From Buxus sempervirens (lineage: Eukaryota; Streptophyta; Magnoliopsida; Buxales; Buxaceae), in NCBI GenBank assembly GCA_947561395.2, contig OX387182.1:46431949-46495948 (forward strand): a DNA stretch of 64,000 bases, in the 5' to 3' direction. The translations under genes and the position numbers were made by a program. Positions 1 to 10,945 of the stretch are shown piece after piece. A model generated the notes under the pieces. That model saw nothing but the letters and a program-made list of their open reading frames with translations, ran no database searches and was not told the origin of the DNA. Each line of letters opens with the position of its first letter. Within the stretch, counting starts at the first letter, position 1.

Positions 1-130
1 CACCGAGTACACGGATTGAGGAAGTATCCCACCGAGTACATAGACTGAGGATAACCAAAAGTAACCAGCTTCCTACCGAGTACACGGATTAGGGAAGTAT
101 CCCGCCGAGTATATGGACTAAGGATATAAA
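1..130. repeat. Short tandem array, CACCGAGTACAYGGAYTGAGG words
   Basis: A word close to CCGAGTACACGGATTGAGG followed by AAGTATCC recurs four times with small changes. The array sits where LTRs A and E carry their CCCTGAGTAGGCC arrays and where F and D carry ATACATGGAG-type arrays, so it looks like the G version of the same LTR module. Confidence 0.6.
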
Positions 131-559
131 TACTAATAACCATATCCGCCCTGCGGAGATAATAAACCAGGCACCTGCCTTGTCATAATGATGACCCGAA
201 AACCCACATAAGTGGAGTCAAATACATATCTCAAAATCACGGTTTCAATGGGCAAAACAATCCAGGTGTATGTAAAATCATTCGGAACTCAAAACATGTC
301 CAGATAGACTAATTACAGATGTAGGAACTCTTAAAACCAACTTTGGTTAAAGGTAAAATCATTTAGAACAATGGTACTAAGTAAAAGTGCCTCTTTGGAA
401 ACATTTACCCAAAATCATTATAAAATTGAATTTTAAACATCCGCCAGTGCAAACAATTCCCAAATACCTCAATCTTGATGGTAAATAGGTTAAAATTGGA
501 TAAAAACACTTCCGTAGTGAAAAACTAGGCTGGTTGGAAAATTTTCTAAAATCTGACAG

Positions 560-725
560 AAGGGCGCTCGAGCGGCCATTAAGGCACCTGTATGACTAGA
601 TAAAATAGGGTATTTTAGGGGTAGTCGCTCAAGCAACTGTTCGGGCGATAGATCACTTTGGAAAAATCGCTCTCAGGTTTCGACAACACACCAAGGGCAC
701 TCGAGCAACTGCTCAGGCAGCCCGA
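560..725. repeat. Array of inverted GCTCGAGC-type words in LTR G
   Basis: GCGCTCGAGCGGCC, TCGCTCAAGCAACTG, GGGCGATAG and GCACTCGAGCAACTG lie within about 160 bases of AT-rich DNA. Several are palindromic around CTCGAG. A matching CTCGAG array lies in LTR F (20345-20610), and GCGCTCACC arrays lie at the equivalent depth in A and E. Confidence 0.5.
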
Positions 726-1661
726 TACGGAAAATTTTGAAAGTTTACGAAATTCAATAAAACTTCTACAACTCAATATCCAATGCATCAAATCCTTTAT
801 AAATCATTCTAAAACACTTTATAAACATGTTAGAACAATTTCCAACAATTAAAACATCATAAATCTAGCAAACAACTCATCAAACCTCTGGATAATCATG
901 GATATCGAAGAAACACGAAAATATTTATGTGCAAGTTTAAAGGGACTACTTACTTGGTTTTGGAAACTAAAACCTCTCCTAAAAGCAACGCAAGATCACT
1001 CCTAAGAACACCAAACGAATCTCAACAAGCCTCGATCACTTCTGGGTTAAGAAAACCATAACTTTAGGAACCCTACAACAAGTCTAAACTTTCCAAAATA
1101 GAGCTTCTATCTTGGTTTGATCTTACCTGGGTTTTTGGTGCACGAAAATTATCCTTCTTCCTTCTCTAAGACGGCTCCAGCAAGTGTTTGAGTACTAGAG
1201 TTTGATCTCCAGGAGAAGAAAGAAGTGTAGAGGAAATAGAAGTAGTGGGCGGCTGTTTGTTTTGAGTTGAACGTGAATAGCCTATTTGCATGCATATTAG
1301 GTTATTTTAGTAGTTTTAGTTCTTTTACCAATCTGCCCTCCTCTTTAAACCAATTAGAATCAAGCCATTAAACCTCAACCCAACCAACCTTGGGTCAACC
1401 CACTCTCTTTGGGTTCGACCAACTCCCTTACTGTGTTAATTTTAATTAGCTCTTCACTATAATAGTATGAATAATTATAACTAAAGTTTCCCCTAATTTA
1501 AGTTTAAAATCTCACCTTAGGTTAGCTTTTCGAGTTCTCCTCCGGTTCACCTTGGAGTTCTCCAGGTTGAACCAAGTCCTCAACTACTGCATATTACTAA
1601 TAACTCAGTTAGTTTATTTATTACGAATAATTATTTTATTACTAAAATCTGGGATTTTACA

Positions 1662-3972
1662 ATACTTTTATCTTGGCCGACTTTCGTAATCAAGACTTCA
1701 ACGAATCTTGTATCCATAATAATTGCCATTTGTCGTATTTATTAACCAAGAACCTACGAAAGACGAACCCCACCCTTCATAACATCGCCTGATCCTTCAT
1801 TTATTATACAGGTAGCTTGTAGTGCAAACCCGATCCACTTTATTTATTATACAAGCCGTATTCATCTTGGATTGAAACATGCGCCCGGGGTTAGAGCCCG
1901 ATCCGCTTCATTGTAACCGAGTGGTACTAGCACGCTCAAACATTATCACATCACAACCATCACTTGCCGAATCTAAAAGGAATTGGGAGGAACAGTACCA
2001 CAATGTAATCAATCTCTCTTGCACAAGTCCTTATGTAGCATAAACCTTATGAGTGGTTACTCCCACTCTTCATACAATATTTTGTCTTAACTTTATATGT
2101 ACACAACAAGACAAACAACGAAAGAAAAACTTTATGCTATTATAAATGTAAGGTGTCCAAACCAAACGTATAATGAGCTTAGAAGATCTATAAGACACAT
2201 CTGTTCTAATAAAAACTACTTGGAAACCTTCTTGTCATAGGACCAATAACCGTTAGCTTTGTACCTCAAATAACAACCTTATGATATGTTATAACAAGAT
2301 ACTTAATGTGCTCACCATGAGCACCAATCTCGTGATCCTTAGATAAAACACAATAGCGTTATTATCACAACCAATCCTTACATACAGTCAATAACTCTAA
2401 GTTCTATAAAAAAAAAGTACTTAATCAAGAAGCCACTAATGTTGTCTCATAACTTTTTACAAATATGACCTTTAAAGTTGAAAAGGTTACAATTTTATGG
2501 ACCCATTCAAAAACAATAATGTTTGTATCTGTATGTATGATCAGTTCCAAATGCTCAACATATCTTTAAGTAAGCATGTAACATTTTGTGCCTTAAAATA
2601 TATTGTATGACCATCCAAACAGCTATCCATTGTTGAGCTCCTATTTCTTATTCACAAAATAGGAGTGACACTTGGCTAATCGTGTGTTACATCAAAAGTT
2701 CTCTAAAACTTTGTCAATACAAGCCTTCTAAGATAGTCTTGGAACCCTTCAAGATTTATCTCGATAAATTCATATGCCTATATAACAAGAAAGGTGACAT
2801 CTTGCCTAGTAAAGTTTTAGGCAAAAAATTATTTTGTCTTGTGTAAAATACCCTAAAATCATTACCAGCCAACAAAATTATGACAATACTCAAGACTAGG
2901 CATGTCAATGGGTCGGCCTAGGCTGCCACGCTATAGTCATGCTGATGTGTTATTCATATCCTGAAAACCCAAGTTATAAATGGTGGGAGATTTCTAGAAG
3001 TTCAAATTCAAACCTATATACTAAAACGACTCCAAGAATCGATTGATTTGATCCTGACTCCAAGAATCAGTTGACCCTGTTGCCACCTCAAAACTGATGA
3101 GGTTGACAACAAATAGCTTGTTAGGTTGACAATAAATATCTTGTAATACATTGTTAACAGATGTAGTTCTAATATTTCTTCATTGGGAGTACTTACAGAA
3201 TATAAGTAACTTCAGATTCTTCATGAACATAAAGAAATACCCCTCATTTAAATCTATTTAAAAGAATTTTAAATCTAAAAGAATAGAAAGTCAAATCTCA
3301 TTTAAGAGAAAAAAATCAAAATTTTAGGAGTGGATAACACTAACATCTTATTAAGTTTTTAAGATATCTTCTGTATTTTGAAAGCTAAAAAATTTAAGAA
3401 TATTAAAACATTGTGAAAACACAAAATTCTTAGAAAAATTGGATTTCACTTTGGTTGCAAAAAAATAATTTTATTTCTCGGATAAAAAATTCAATTGAAT
3501 TGCAATGAAGATGATTTTTTTTTCTACGGAATATTTCATATTTAAGTTAATGCTTTCAATAATTATAAAAAAGGCAAATTAGGGTGTCTAAACACACAAT
3601 TTTCCCTCACCCCTTTTTCAAAATCACCTACTTTAAAAATATAAGATAAAAAAAAATTTCACTTAATTAAAATATAATTGAAATTTGATCATTTTATATT
3701 CATCTAAACCAGTATTTAAAATCTGAGTTCTGTAAAATTCATTCTAACTATTAAAATGCCAGTTGAGTAAAAAATTGTGAAAAAAAAAGCCAAGGATGAA
3801 ATGGTCATTTTGTCATTAGGCTTGGGATTAAGGCAAAATTACACACAACAAAAAAGCATTTTCTATCCATAATTCAAATGGTCTTAAATTTTTTAAATCT
3901 ATGACGTTTCCAAAAACTAAGATTTGGGGATAACATAGTCATTTTTTTTTATAACATTCCTGAATTTATGCA
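1662..3972. other. No gene seen; degenerate AT-rich DNA
   Basis: No supported gene. No reading frame of useful length, no rRNA or tRNA, and no clear terminal repeats were seen. It may contain decayed retroelement sequence (about 1670-2900 has the feel of decayed repeat DNA), but I could not assign a family. A short stretch near 2903-2935 (GGCATGTCAATGGGTCGG) resembles one end of the MITE-like repeats at 7591-8284. Confidence 0.5.
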
Positions 3973-3981
3973 TAATCAAAA

Positions 3982-4434
3982 GGGAAAATTAATTTTTAAT
4001 GGTGCTTTATCAAATTATTTAAGATTTAGTAAGCAAAGTTTTGAGGTTTAACTTTTAGTGCACCTTTATCAAAATAATTAATTTTTAGTGTCATTTTACT
4101 ATTACAAATCCAATATTCCAAGAATGCCCTTATATCACTCATCCAAATGACCTGTACAAGTCACTCGTTCATGGTACAAGTCATTTTATTGACTTGTACA
4201 AGCTAATTTATTGACTTGTACAAGTCTAAAATGGCTTGTACAAGTCAATTTATTGCTTTTACAAGTCTTGGAAGTAAGTTGTATAAGGGTATTTTTGGAA
4301 GAATTTATTTGTAACAGTGAAATAACACTAAAAATTAATTAGTTTGATAAAGGTGCATTAAAAGTTAAAACTCATAACTTTGCTGACTAAATATTAAATA
4401 TTTTAATAAAATACCACTAAAAATTAATATTCCC
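3982..4434. mobile_element. Foldback MITE, Mutator-like, 9-bp target duplications
   Basis: A 453-bp element whose two ends are long inverted repeats. The left end begins GGGAAAATTAATTTTTAATGG and the right end, read on the minus strand, GGGAATATTAATTTTTAGTGG. The similarity continues inward for roughly 130 bases (for example AAAGGTGCA, GTTAAAACTC, ACTTTGCT on the right and their complements on the left). It is flanked by near-identical 9-mers, TAATCAAAA (3973-3981) and TAATAAAAA (4435-4443), the duplication length typical of Mutator-like elements. It has no coding capacity, so it would depend on a transposase supplied elsewhere. The centre is a palindrome array (separate entry). The superfamily is inferred from the 9-bp duplication only. 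Confidence 0.75.
4147..4270. repeat. Central array of ACTTGTACAAGT palindromes
   Basis: Six imperfect copies of the 12-base self-complementary word ACTTGTACAAGT, spaced about 15-25 bases apart by TTTATT-type spacers, sit between the inverted arms of the MITE. Each copy can fold on itself, adding small hairpins at the tip of the large foldback. Confidence 0.8.
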
Positions 4435-4443
4435 TAATAAAAA

Positions 4444-5412
4444 TCTATAAAGATATGAATTAAAAAATAGCTTGGTTCTTAATTATAACCATGATTTATT
4501 GAAAACAAAGCATCAAGTGCAAGATAATCAGTTTGGTAATCTACTTGAATTTGGAATAAAAGTGTACTCTTTAGAGAATATTTTTAGCCCTGAAATATAA
4601 TTTAAATCCTTAAGTTTCATGAAATTAATTTCTCAACAGAGTAAGTCAGAAATAAGCTTAATATTTCCTATTATTCAAGTTTCAACACAAGTTGTAAGGA
4701 GATTATCCCAAGCTAGAATCGTTCTAACAATAGGCCTTGATCTTTCTACATGTTTGTTACCTTACAAATTCAAGGATTGAAAAGTTCTCATTTTGAATTC
4801 ATTAGCTTGAGATAATAGGCATTTGTTTAATTTTCTTTTTCGAATATAAAAAGCTAAAAACTCTCTAAATAGAAGTTTGCAAGGGGGAAAGAGGCTTTTA
4901 TATGTATCTAATAGTTCTATTGCTTCAAATGGCCACTAAAATGGTTGTAAGGTATTCTATATATATATACATACATACATATCTATATATGTGTGTGCGC
5001 ACATGGGAGTCCGCGTGTACATATGTATGTATATATGTATGGTTGTGTGTTTATTTTTTATTTTTTATAGGTTATTATTCGATGTGATCAACAAAAATTT
5101 TAAAAAAAAAACTTCTAAAATGAGATTGTTAACATTCTATTCATTTGTACAATGAATTGAGATAGTAATTTTGAAGTCAATCGCCCAATGGAGGCCTCGT
5201 ACTGATTGCATTGACAGGATCAGAGTTCGAAAAGTAAGACAAGACAGGCCCTGAGAAGTGGCTCCGTCTGCACCAGAAGTTAGTTTGGTTCTTTCACAAG
5301 ACGTGTATCTTCATGTATGGTGTGGGCCATTAAAGGACGCTATCTTTGATTTTCGCAACATATCTTTTCATGGATGGCATCTTTTTGCTTATCTCAAGTT
5401 TTCTCAATTCGT
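4444..5412. other. No gene seen; AT-rich with one microsatellite
   Basis: No supported gene. Around 4955-5050 lies a run of alternating purine-pyrimidine sequence (TATATA, CATACATA, TGTGTGCGCACA, GTATGTATATATG) that is partly self-complementary. The rest holds short unrelated reading frames only. Confidence 0.6.
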
Positions 5413-5427
5413 GAATGGATTATTCTT

Positions 5428-5696
5428 CACTATGCTTTGAGGTCAGGAATTCGAGTGAGGACATAAGTTCAAATCGCTTGCGAAAGTAAAGCCTGACCTT
5501 GGGCTTAGTGGAAGGGACTTGGACCAGCTGGTGGCTTACTGATGCTGCAGTGACGGGCTAGTCCCTAAGGGCAGTAGCTATGGCTCAAAACCGAATATTC
5601 CGCAGATGGGAGGTGCTCCTATGGTTACGCCAGGGAGGGTTGCTACGTTGGTCCCCACCCCCGTTTTTTCTATAAAAAAAAAAAGAAAAAAGAAAA
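5428..5696 (+). mobile_element. SINE with A-rich tail and 15-bp target duplications
   Basis: A 269-bp insert ends in an A-rich tail (about 5671-5696). It is flanked by GAATGGATTATTCTT (5413-5427) and GAATAGATTATTCTT (5697-5711), 14 of 15 bases matching, the mark of LINE-machinery retroposition. A box-B-like GTTCAAATC lies near its 5' end (about 5468); I could not find a convincing box A, so the pol III promoter looks decayed or divergent. The body is non-coding. A 5'-truncated retroposed transcript is the alternative. Confidence 0.7.
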
Positions 5697-5711
5697 GAAT
5701 AGATTATTCTT

Positions 5712-7590
5712 GAAAATAATTTGGAGGTCATCAAAAAGAAGATTACGTTTGTTGGTTGATTTGGATTAAAAAAGTTTGGCATATTCAAGGGCCAAGGCCT
5801 ATGTCCCATAAGAGAAAACCTGGAACTCTCGTAAATGTTTGCTGCAGGTGTTAACTTGAATGTTAGTCTTACTCATTTGTTTTTAATTAATTTCAATTAC
5901 CATTTAATAAGTGGATCTAGGCTTGCAATAGGTGGGATAAAAACCGGAATCCGACCCGAATTCAAACAATAATGTTGGATATAGTTCTTCAATTATATCG
6001 ACAATTTCAATACGGATCTGATTATTTAGGTCCAATTTGGATCCGATTATATTCGAATTTGAATATGGATTCATATATATTGACTGATTATTTTGTAATT
6101 ATTTTATTTTTTAAGACCTTGTAGGTCTTTTTACATTGGAGTATACATGCATTAGAGGGTTACAATAGTTAAATTGGAATTTGACAGAGGCATAATAATT
6201 TTAGAATTAACATATTACTTAGTAGACTTATGGTTTAAAAAAATTTCCTATTTAATCATATTTCAGATTTATTGTCGGATTCAAATGCGGATTTCGTAAA
6301 CAAAATTCGGATTTGAATTCAGTTACTTGCATAAAGGATCCCTCGAACATTTAATTAGATTCAAATACCCTAAAACTTAATCATATTCAAATTCAGATCT
6401 TCATAGCTCTGGTCTGAATTTATAGCACTAAGTGGATCTCCGGAAAGAAGATACCCAATTTGGTTGGCTTACCATGATCTGCTTGTATACTACTTAAAAT
6501 AAAAACCTTTTTCAAATAGTTTATTTTGATTAACATTCTGTCACTTAAATCTAATATATATGGGTTAGATTGCAAAAACCAAATCTTAGGAATTGTGGCT
6601 TACACATACAAAATCTATGAGCCTTAGACTTACCAGAGCCATGTGGGTTGCAGGGTCTTGCATGGGCCCTCAGGGATTAGTTAGTTGAGCGTAAGCAAGC
6701 CTGGATACCCTGAGTTCAAAAAAAATAATTTTTACTAATACTCTCCTAAGAGTGCACTCATTATAATAAGAACCGTTTTAGTACTTGCAGATGCAGTTGC
6801 ATCCTTACATCCAAACATATTACCTCATTAAAGTGATACTGCCAGAGCAATTTTTCTTTTGAACCTAGACAAAGTTTCACTTGCAGTTGCATTACCTCAA
6901 ATTGTGTGAGTATAATCATTTTTTATATTAAAGTAGAAATTAAATTGGGCCCACGGCCAAATATTCTAATACATCTCTCTCTCTCTAATGGATTTGCTGT
7001 GGGTGCTTCCACCTTTGTCTTCGGACTAGAATTGTTTTGGAATATTACCCAAAAGTATTGAATGAGGCATTCCATGAAACACAAATAACAAAAGCCAAAA
7101 TATTTACTTTAAAAGATTCTTTTAACTTTTATTTAAAGTATAAACAAGAATGTTCAAAGTTGTAATAGGTTCAATTTCTTTTAAAAGAGAAAATAAAGTT
7201 CAACTTAATTGATACCATGTAAGATACACTTTTAGCTAAAGGATGAAACACACACAGAAGAAAGGGATAAAGAAGATACTTTCTCTAGAGAAAGGAACTT
7301 CTTATCTTCTATTTGATGTAGGAAAAGCTCACCACTACCATTTGTTGAATAACTTAACTCCTTGATAAACAAGAAAGAAAAGTATGCAAAGGAAGATTCT
7401 TGGTCTCAAAAGTGAAAAATAGAACATCAGATATGTGTTTTTTAATAGAAAAGAAAGAAGTGTGTATATCCTGCTTTGTGGAAAAAGAGTTGGGAGGACT
7501 TGGAAAGGAGGGGTCTTCTTCACGTGTAACTGAAGAACAGTGGGTGTGGTTTTCATCAACTTAAATCCTCTCTACTTGTATCTAGATGTC
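5712..7590. other. No gene seen; low-complexity and decayed repeats
   Basis: No supported gene. Between about 5930 and 6430 are scattered forward and inverted words of the ATCCGAATTC and GGATTTGAAT type, suggesting an old foldback or MITE-like repeat without ends I can define. A SINE-like tail lies at 6590-6730. A short CT run occurs near 6970. Confidence 0.5.
6590..6730 (+). mobile_element. SINE-like 3' fragment
   Basis: GGGATTAGTTAGTTGAGCG, then AAGCAAGCCTGGATACCC and an A-rich end (about 6718-6730), resembles the 3' part of common angiosperm SINEs (GGATTAG, then AAGCTGGCCCGGACACC and a tail). No target duplication was found and the 5' limit is uncertain. Confidence 0.4.
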
Positions 7591-7964
7591 GGGATGGCAA
7601 TGGGTCGGATTAAATTGGTAACACGCCCTGCCTCTAACGGTAAGGGTTTGGTATTGTAAAAATTGTATGAGGGGTGGGTTAGGGTTTACCCTACCGACCG
7701 AACCCCAAATCCAACCTTAGTCTGTTAAAATATTATTTTTACGTGTTTATATATATATATATATATAGATAATTGATGCATTCTATTTAACGGAACAATT
7801 TTATTTTTTTAATTGAAATGTATTCTATTTAATGGCACAAATTTTTTTTTTTACATTTTTAATACTCTCCAGGTCAATCTTGACCCACTATGTTACTGAC
7901 CCAACAGGGTGGATTAGGTTTGGTATTGGCCAAATAAACCCAAACCAGCCCCATTTCCTTCCCT
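7591..7964. mobile_element. MITE-like repeat, copy 1
   Basis: Begins GGGATGGCAATGGGTCGG and ends CCCCATTTCCTTCCCT, imperfect inverted termini. The body contains GGTTTGGTATTG and an (AT)n run (about 7747-7766). It matches the adjacent repeat at 7981 in order and content. Non-coding. The family was not identified. Confidence 0.5.
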
Positions 7965-7980
7965 CTCTGAAGGGAAAGTA

Positions 7981-8284
7981 GGGATGCCAATGGTGCGGGT
8001 TAAACAGGTAAATCGCCTCGCCCCTAATGGTTAGGGTTTGGTATTTCCAAATTCGGGTTTATGGACAGGTTTGGGTTTAGCCAAACCCCTATTTAGTGTA
8101 TTAAAATATGATTTTAATATATATTATATATTAAAAATACATTTACTTGTATTATTAATTGATATATTACATTTAAGAAAAAAATTTTTTGGCATGTTTT
8201 AATACGACCAGGTCAACTCTAACCTGGCCCATTACCAATCCGATTGGTTCACATTCACCAAAACCCGCTCCATTACCGTCTCTC
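7981..8284. mobile_element. MITE-like repeat, copy 2 (head-to-tail)
   Basis: Begins GGGATGCCAATGGTGCGGG and ends CCCGCTCCATTACCGTC, with the same internal words as copy 1 (CCCCTAATGGTTAGGGTTTG, GACCAGGTCAA). The two copies lie 16 bases apart in the same orientation, so they arose by tandem duplication or insertion next to each other. Confidence 0.5.
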
Positions 8285-8908
8285 ATGGAAAGAAAACTGT
8301 TTAGAGGTCTCACCGTACATCTATCCTAGTGTATATTAATGCACAGAGAGCGGTGAATCCTCCGTGCACATTGCTTGTCTTCACCGTATCTTGTGCGTAG
8401 AAATGAGGGTTGAAATGAGTTAGTTTGGATTTGATTTAAAGCCTTTACGCATAGGCCTCAATAGTTCTGATTAGATTTAAAGTTTCTAGTCGAAGGTCTA
8501 ACCCTTGTATTTTATGAAGTAAAATGATGAGTAACCACATAGTTTAGACATTATATTAAATGCCAACTAAACTGGTCAGTAGAATCCAAACCCAACTAGT
8601 TCACTGGTTGGTTGAAGGACCTCAATTGTTAACATGGATTTATGGATTGGGTCAGATTTTGCCATAACTACACCTACATAGGAACACAAAAAACTGCCAA
8701 ACATGACTCCTTCAAGGGCTTTTTTTGTTTGTAGATACTTAATTAAGCCTATTGAGTATGAGGTCAGAGTTGGGCTTTCCTCTTATGCTCGATAGTTACT
8801 TAGTTGGGCATAGAATTTAGAAGCCCAAGAAGTAATTCCAATGTATAGCCTCTGAACAACAATGAAAATAGAGTTATTTTCATTTTGGGAACAAAACCTC
8901 ATAGAAGT
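8285..8908. other. No gene seen
   Basis: AT-rich sequence without a supported reading frame, ending at the start of LTR F. A T-run near 8720 and the final 180 bases might be the far 3' part of the minus-strand LINE, but this is only a guess. Confidence 0.4.
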
Positions 8909-9999
8909 TGTAGCGCCCCATCCGGATTCATTAATTAAATAAACCCAAACCCAGAATGTTAAGGACTCAAAAGCACATTAACCATGACTTATAACAATTT
9001 AATATATCATAGTGCATAAAATTTAAACCATTAATTCAATACCTCAATTGACAAGTGTGGAAGTATAACATCAAACCATGACATAAATCTCAACTAGAGT
9101 AAATTGGAAATAAGGTCAACTAAAATCTGACATCTCTCTCTAATAACATAATAACAATCAATGAATCAAAATAAATCTACTAAGTAGTCTATCTACTCCA
9201 AATAAATACATCTTGCATTAAGCAACAAATAGTCATCCTCAACAAAGTCCTCTATATCCCTGGGATATTTTACCCCAATGTGATCATCCTCACCAAGAAT
9301 ATTTGAAAACAAAACATTTGAAAACAACGACATGAGATATGTATAAATCCCAATTAATAGTAACAATGCATGAACAAAGCAATTTCACAATTTTCTAAAA
9401 CAAGTAGGATGAGTTTATGACCAATAAAACCAATACTGGTAAACCAAGTAAACAAATACTAACAATAAATCCACATGTAAACAAAGCATAATAATTTTCC
9501 AAGTTTATCAAATTCCATAATTTAAACCAATTACCAAAGCAATGTGTGGCATCACAGAACTCATGAAATAAGACATCTTTGAAAGGCTAAGGACCTGTTC
9601 CAATTTCCACCTCACGTCTTATGTGTGAAGCTAGCCAAATACAATACCCGAACATTGACTTATTGTGGAGCACCCAAACCAGATACATCCTTTGGGTTAG
9701 CAAGTACAATCCAATTAAGCTATAACAATATATCAAATAGAATGACTTCAACAAGATACAAGATGCAAGGATTGCTGCAACACGACCAAATATAGAAAGA
9801 CCTCACCAAGATACATGGTGGAAGCAAATATGGATCACGGGTTTAACCTAGCAATGAGCACCTTGTTTCACTACCTAACATAAAAGTGGATCCAAACCAA
9901 GCTATGCCCGCTGGAGACCAAAACCAAAACCAAAACCAGTACCCGAACCAAATCTGAAACCAATTAGTATGAAGAGTGGAATAAAATCACTCCAAAGTA

Positions 10000-10190
10000 C
10001 ATGGAGAAAAGTAACAACTCGTCTCAAGATACATGAGAGAGAAAGAATCACACCACTCCAAGGTACATGGAGGGAAAAAGGTCTCAATCCAAGATACATG
10101 AGAGGATAAGAATTTACACTTCCAAGACACATTGAAAGACCAACAAAATCATCTCAACAAACATGGGAGAAGTAGAAATCCACAAGGTCC
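10000..10190. repeat. Array of CTCCAAGGTACATGGAG-type words in LTR F
   Basis: CTCCAAAGTACATGGAG, CTCAAGATACATGAGAG, CTCCAAGGTACATGGAG, CCAAGATACATGAGAGG and TCCAAGACACATTGAAAG follow each other at about 35-50 bases. Several are near-palindromes. LTR D holds the same words (CTCCATGTACCTTGGAG near 55135 and CTCCATGTATCTTGGAG near 55170). Confidence 0.65.
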
Positions 10191-10397
10191 ATGTAAGAGT
10201 CAAAACCTTTCTACTCAAACCAAAATGTACCCAAAATCTTTTCATATTTTTCCAAATTATTTTATCAGTGAAAACCTCCTCAAAACATGTTAAACTAACT
10301 TAGAGCTATGTTGAAAATGCATAAAAATTCATTTTTAGTTGAAATTGGGCAAATCTGGGTTCTCCCACTTGAGCTAGGGTCACGCATGCCTTAAGCA

Positions 10398-10408
10398 CAC
10401 TACAAAAA
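10398..10408 (+). repeat. CACTA 5' terminal inverted repeat
   Basis: CACTACAAAAA, complementary to the last 11 bases of the element at 20308-20318. Confidence 0.95.
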
Positions 10409-10414
10409 ACCGGG

Positions 10415-10945
10415 GTTTTAGCGGCGCTTTTTTAGCAGCGGTAGAAATTTACCGCCGCTAAAGGGGCGTAAATACATTTACGCGGTGGGAGACGCTATAC
10501 CGCAGTTGAAACAACTTTTTAGCGGCGGTAAATTCGTACCGCTGCTAAAAAGAATGCCGCGAAATTGGTATTTCTAGGGGGAGTTGCACGGGAATTTTTA
10601 CCGGCGATAGTACTGCCGGTAATAAGCCAAACTACCGCCGGAGACAACAAAATTTGTTATGTTTTTTTAAACTAAAATATATATGTTTCCCGGCGGTAAC
10701 TACCGCCGTGGACAATGGTATTTAGCGGCGGTAACTATTTACCGCCGTGAAATGGTTATGATGCGGTCGGCCGAATTTGGTTTTTAGCGGCGGTAACATG
10801 TTTCCGCCGCTAAAAGGGAATAGCCCGTCGCACGAACTGGTGTTTTCGCGGCGGTAATAAGTTACCGCTGCTAAAAACCAATAGCGTGGGTCGCGGAAAT
10901 ATGGTTTTTAGCGGCGGTAACTTATTACCGCCGCTAAAAGGATAT
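10415..10945. repeat. CACTA 5' subterminal repeat region
   Basis: About eight hairpin units of the form TTTTAGCGGCGGTAA, a short loop, TTACCGCCGCTAAAA. In En/Spm, the TNPA protein binds such subterminal motifs; here the second gene of the element is the likely binder (inference). Confidence 0.9.

Larger units (their letters stand above)
1..1661 (-). mobile_element. Partial LTR (family G), runs off left edge
   Basis: On the minus strand this block begins TGTAAAATCCCAG at 1661, the same style of LTR start seen in elements A, D and E. Like them it has an AT-rich first part, an array of inverted GC-rich words about 1 kb in (near 560-725) and a second short tandem array (1-130). No coding sequence was seen. 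Family: Ty3/Gypsy-like LTR by resemblance to A, which has a primer-binding site and a polypurine tract. The other end lies outside the window, so solo LTR and full element cannot be told apart. It looks old. Confidence 0.6.

Noticed and set aside
560-725. CRISPR-like spaced repeats in LTR arrays (also 40136-40385 and 60294-60575)
   Set aside because: Repeats are short, variable and inverted, spacing is irregular, and the setting is a plant LTR.
4955-5050. Regulatory cruciform in the alternating TATATA/CATACATA/TGTGCGCACA run
   Set aside because: Simple microsatellite; no gene nearby and no further support.
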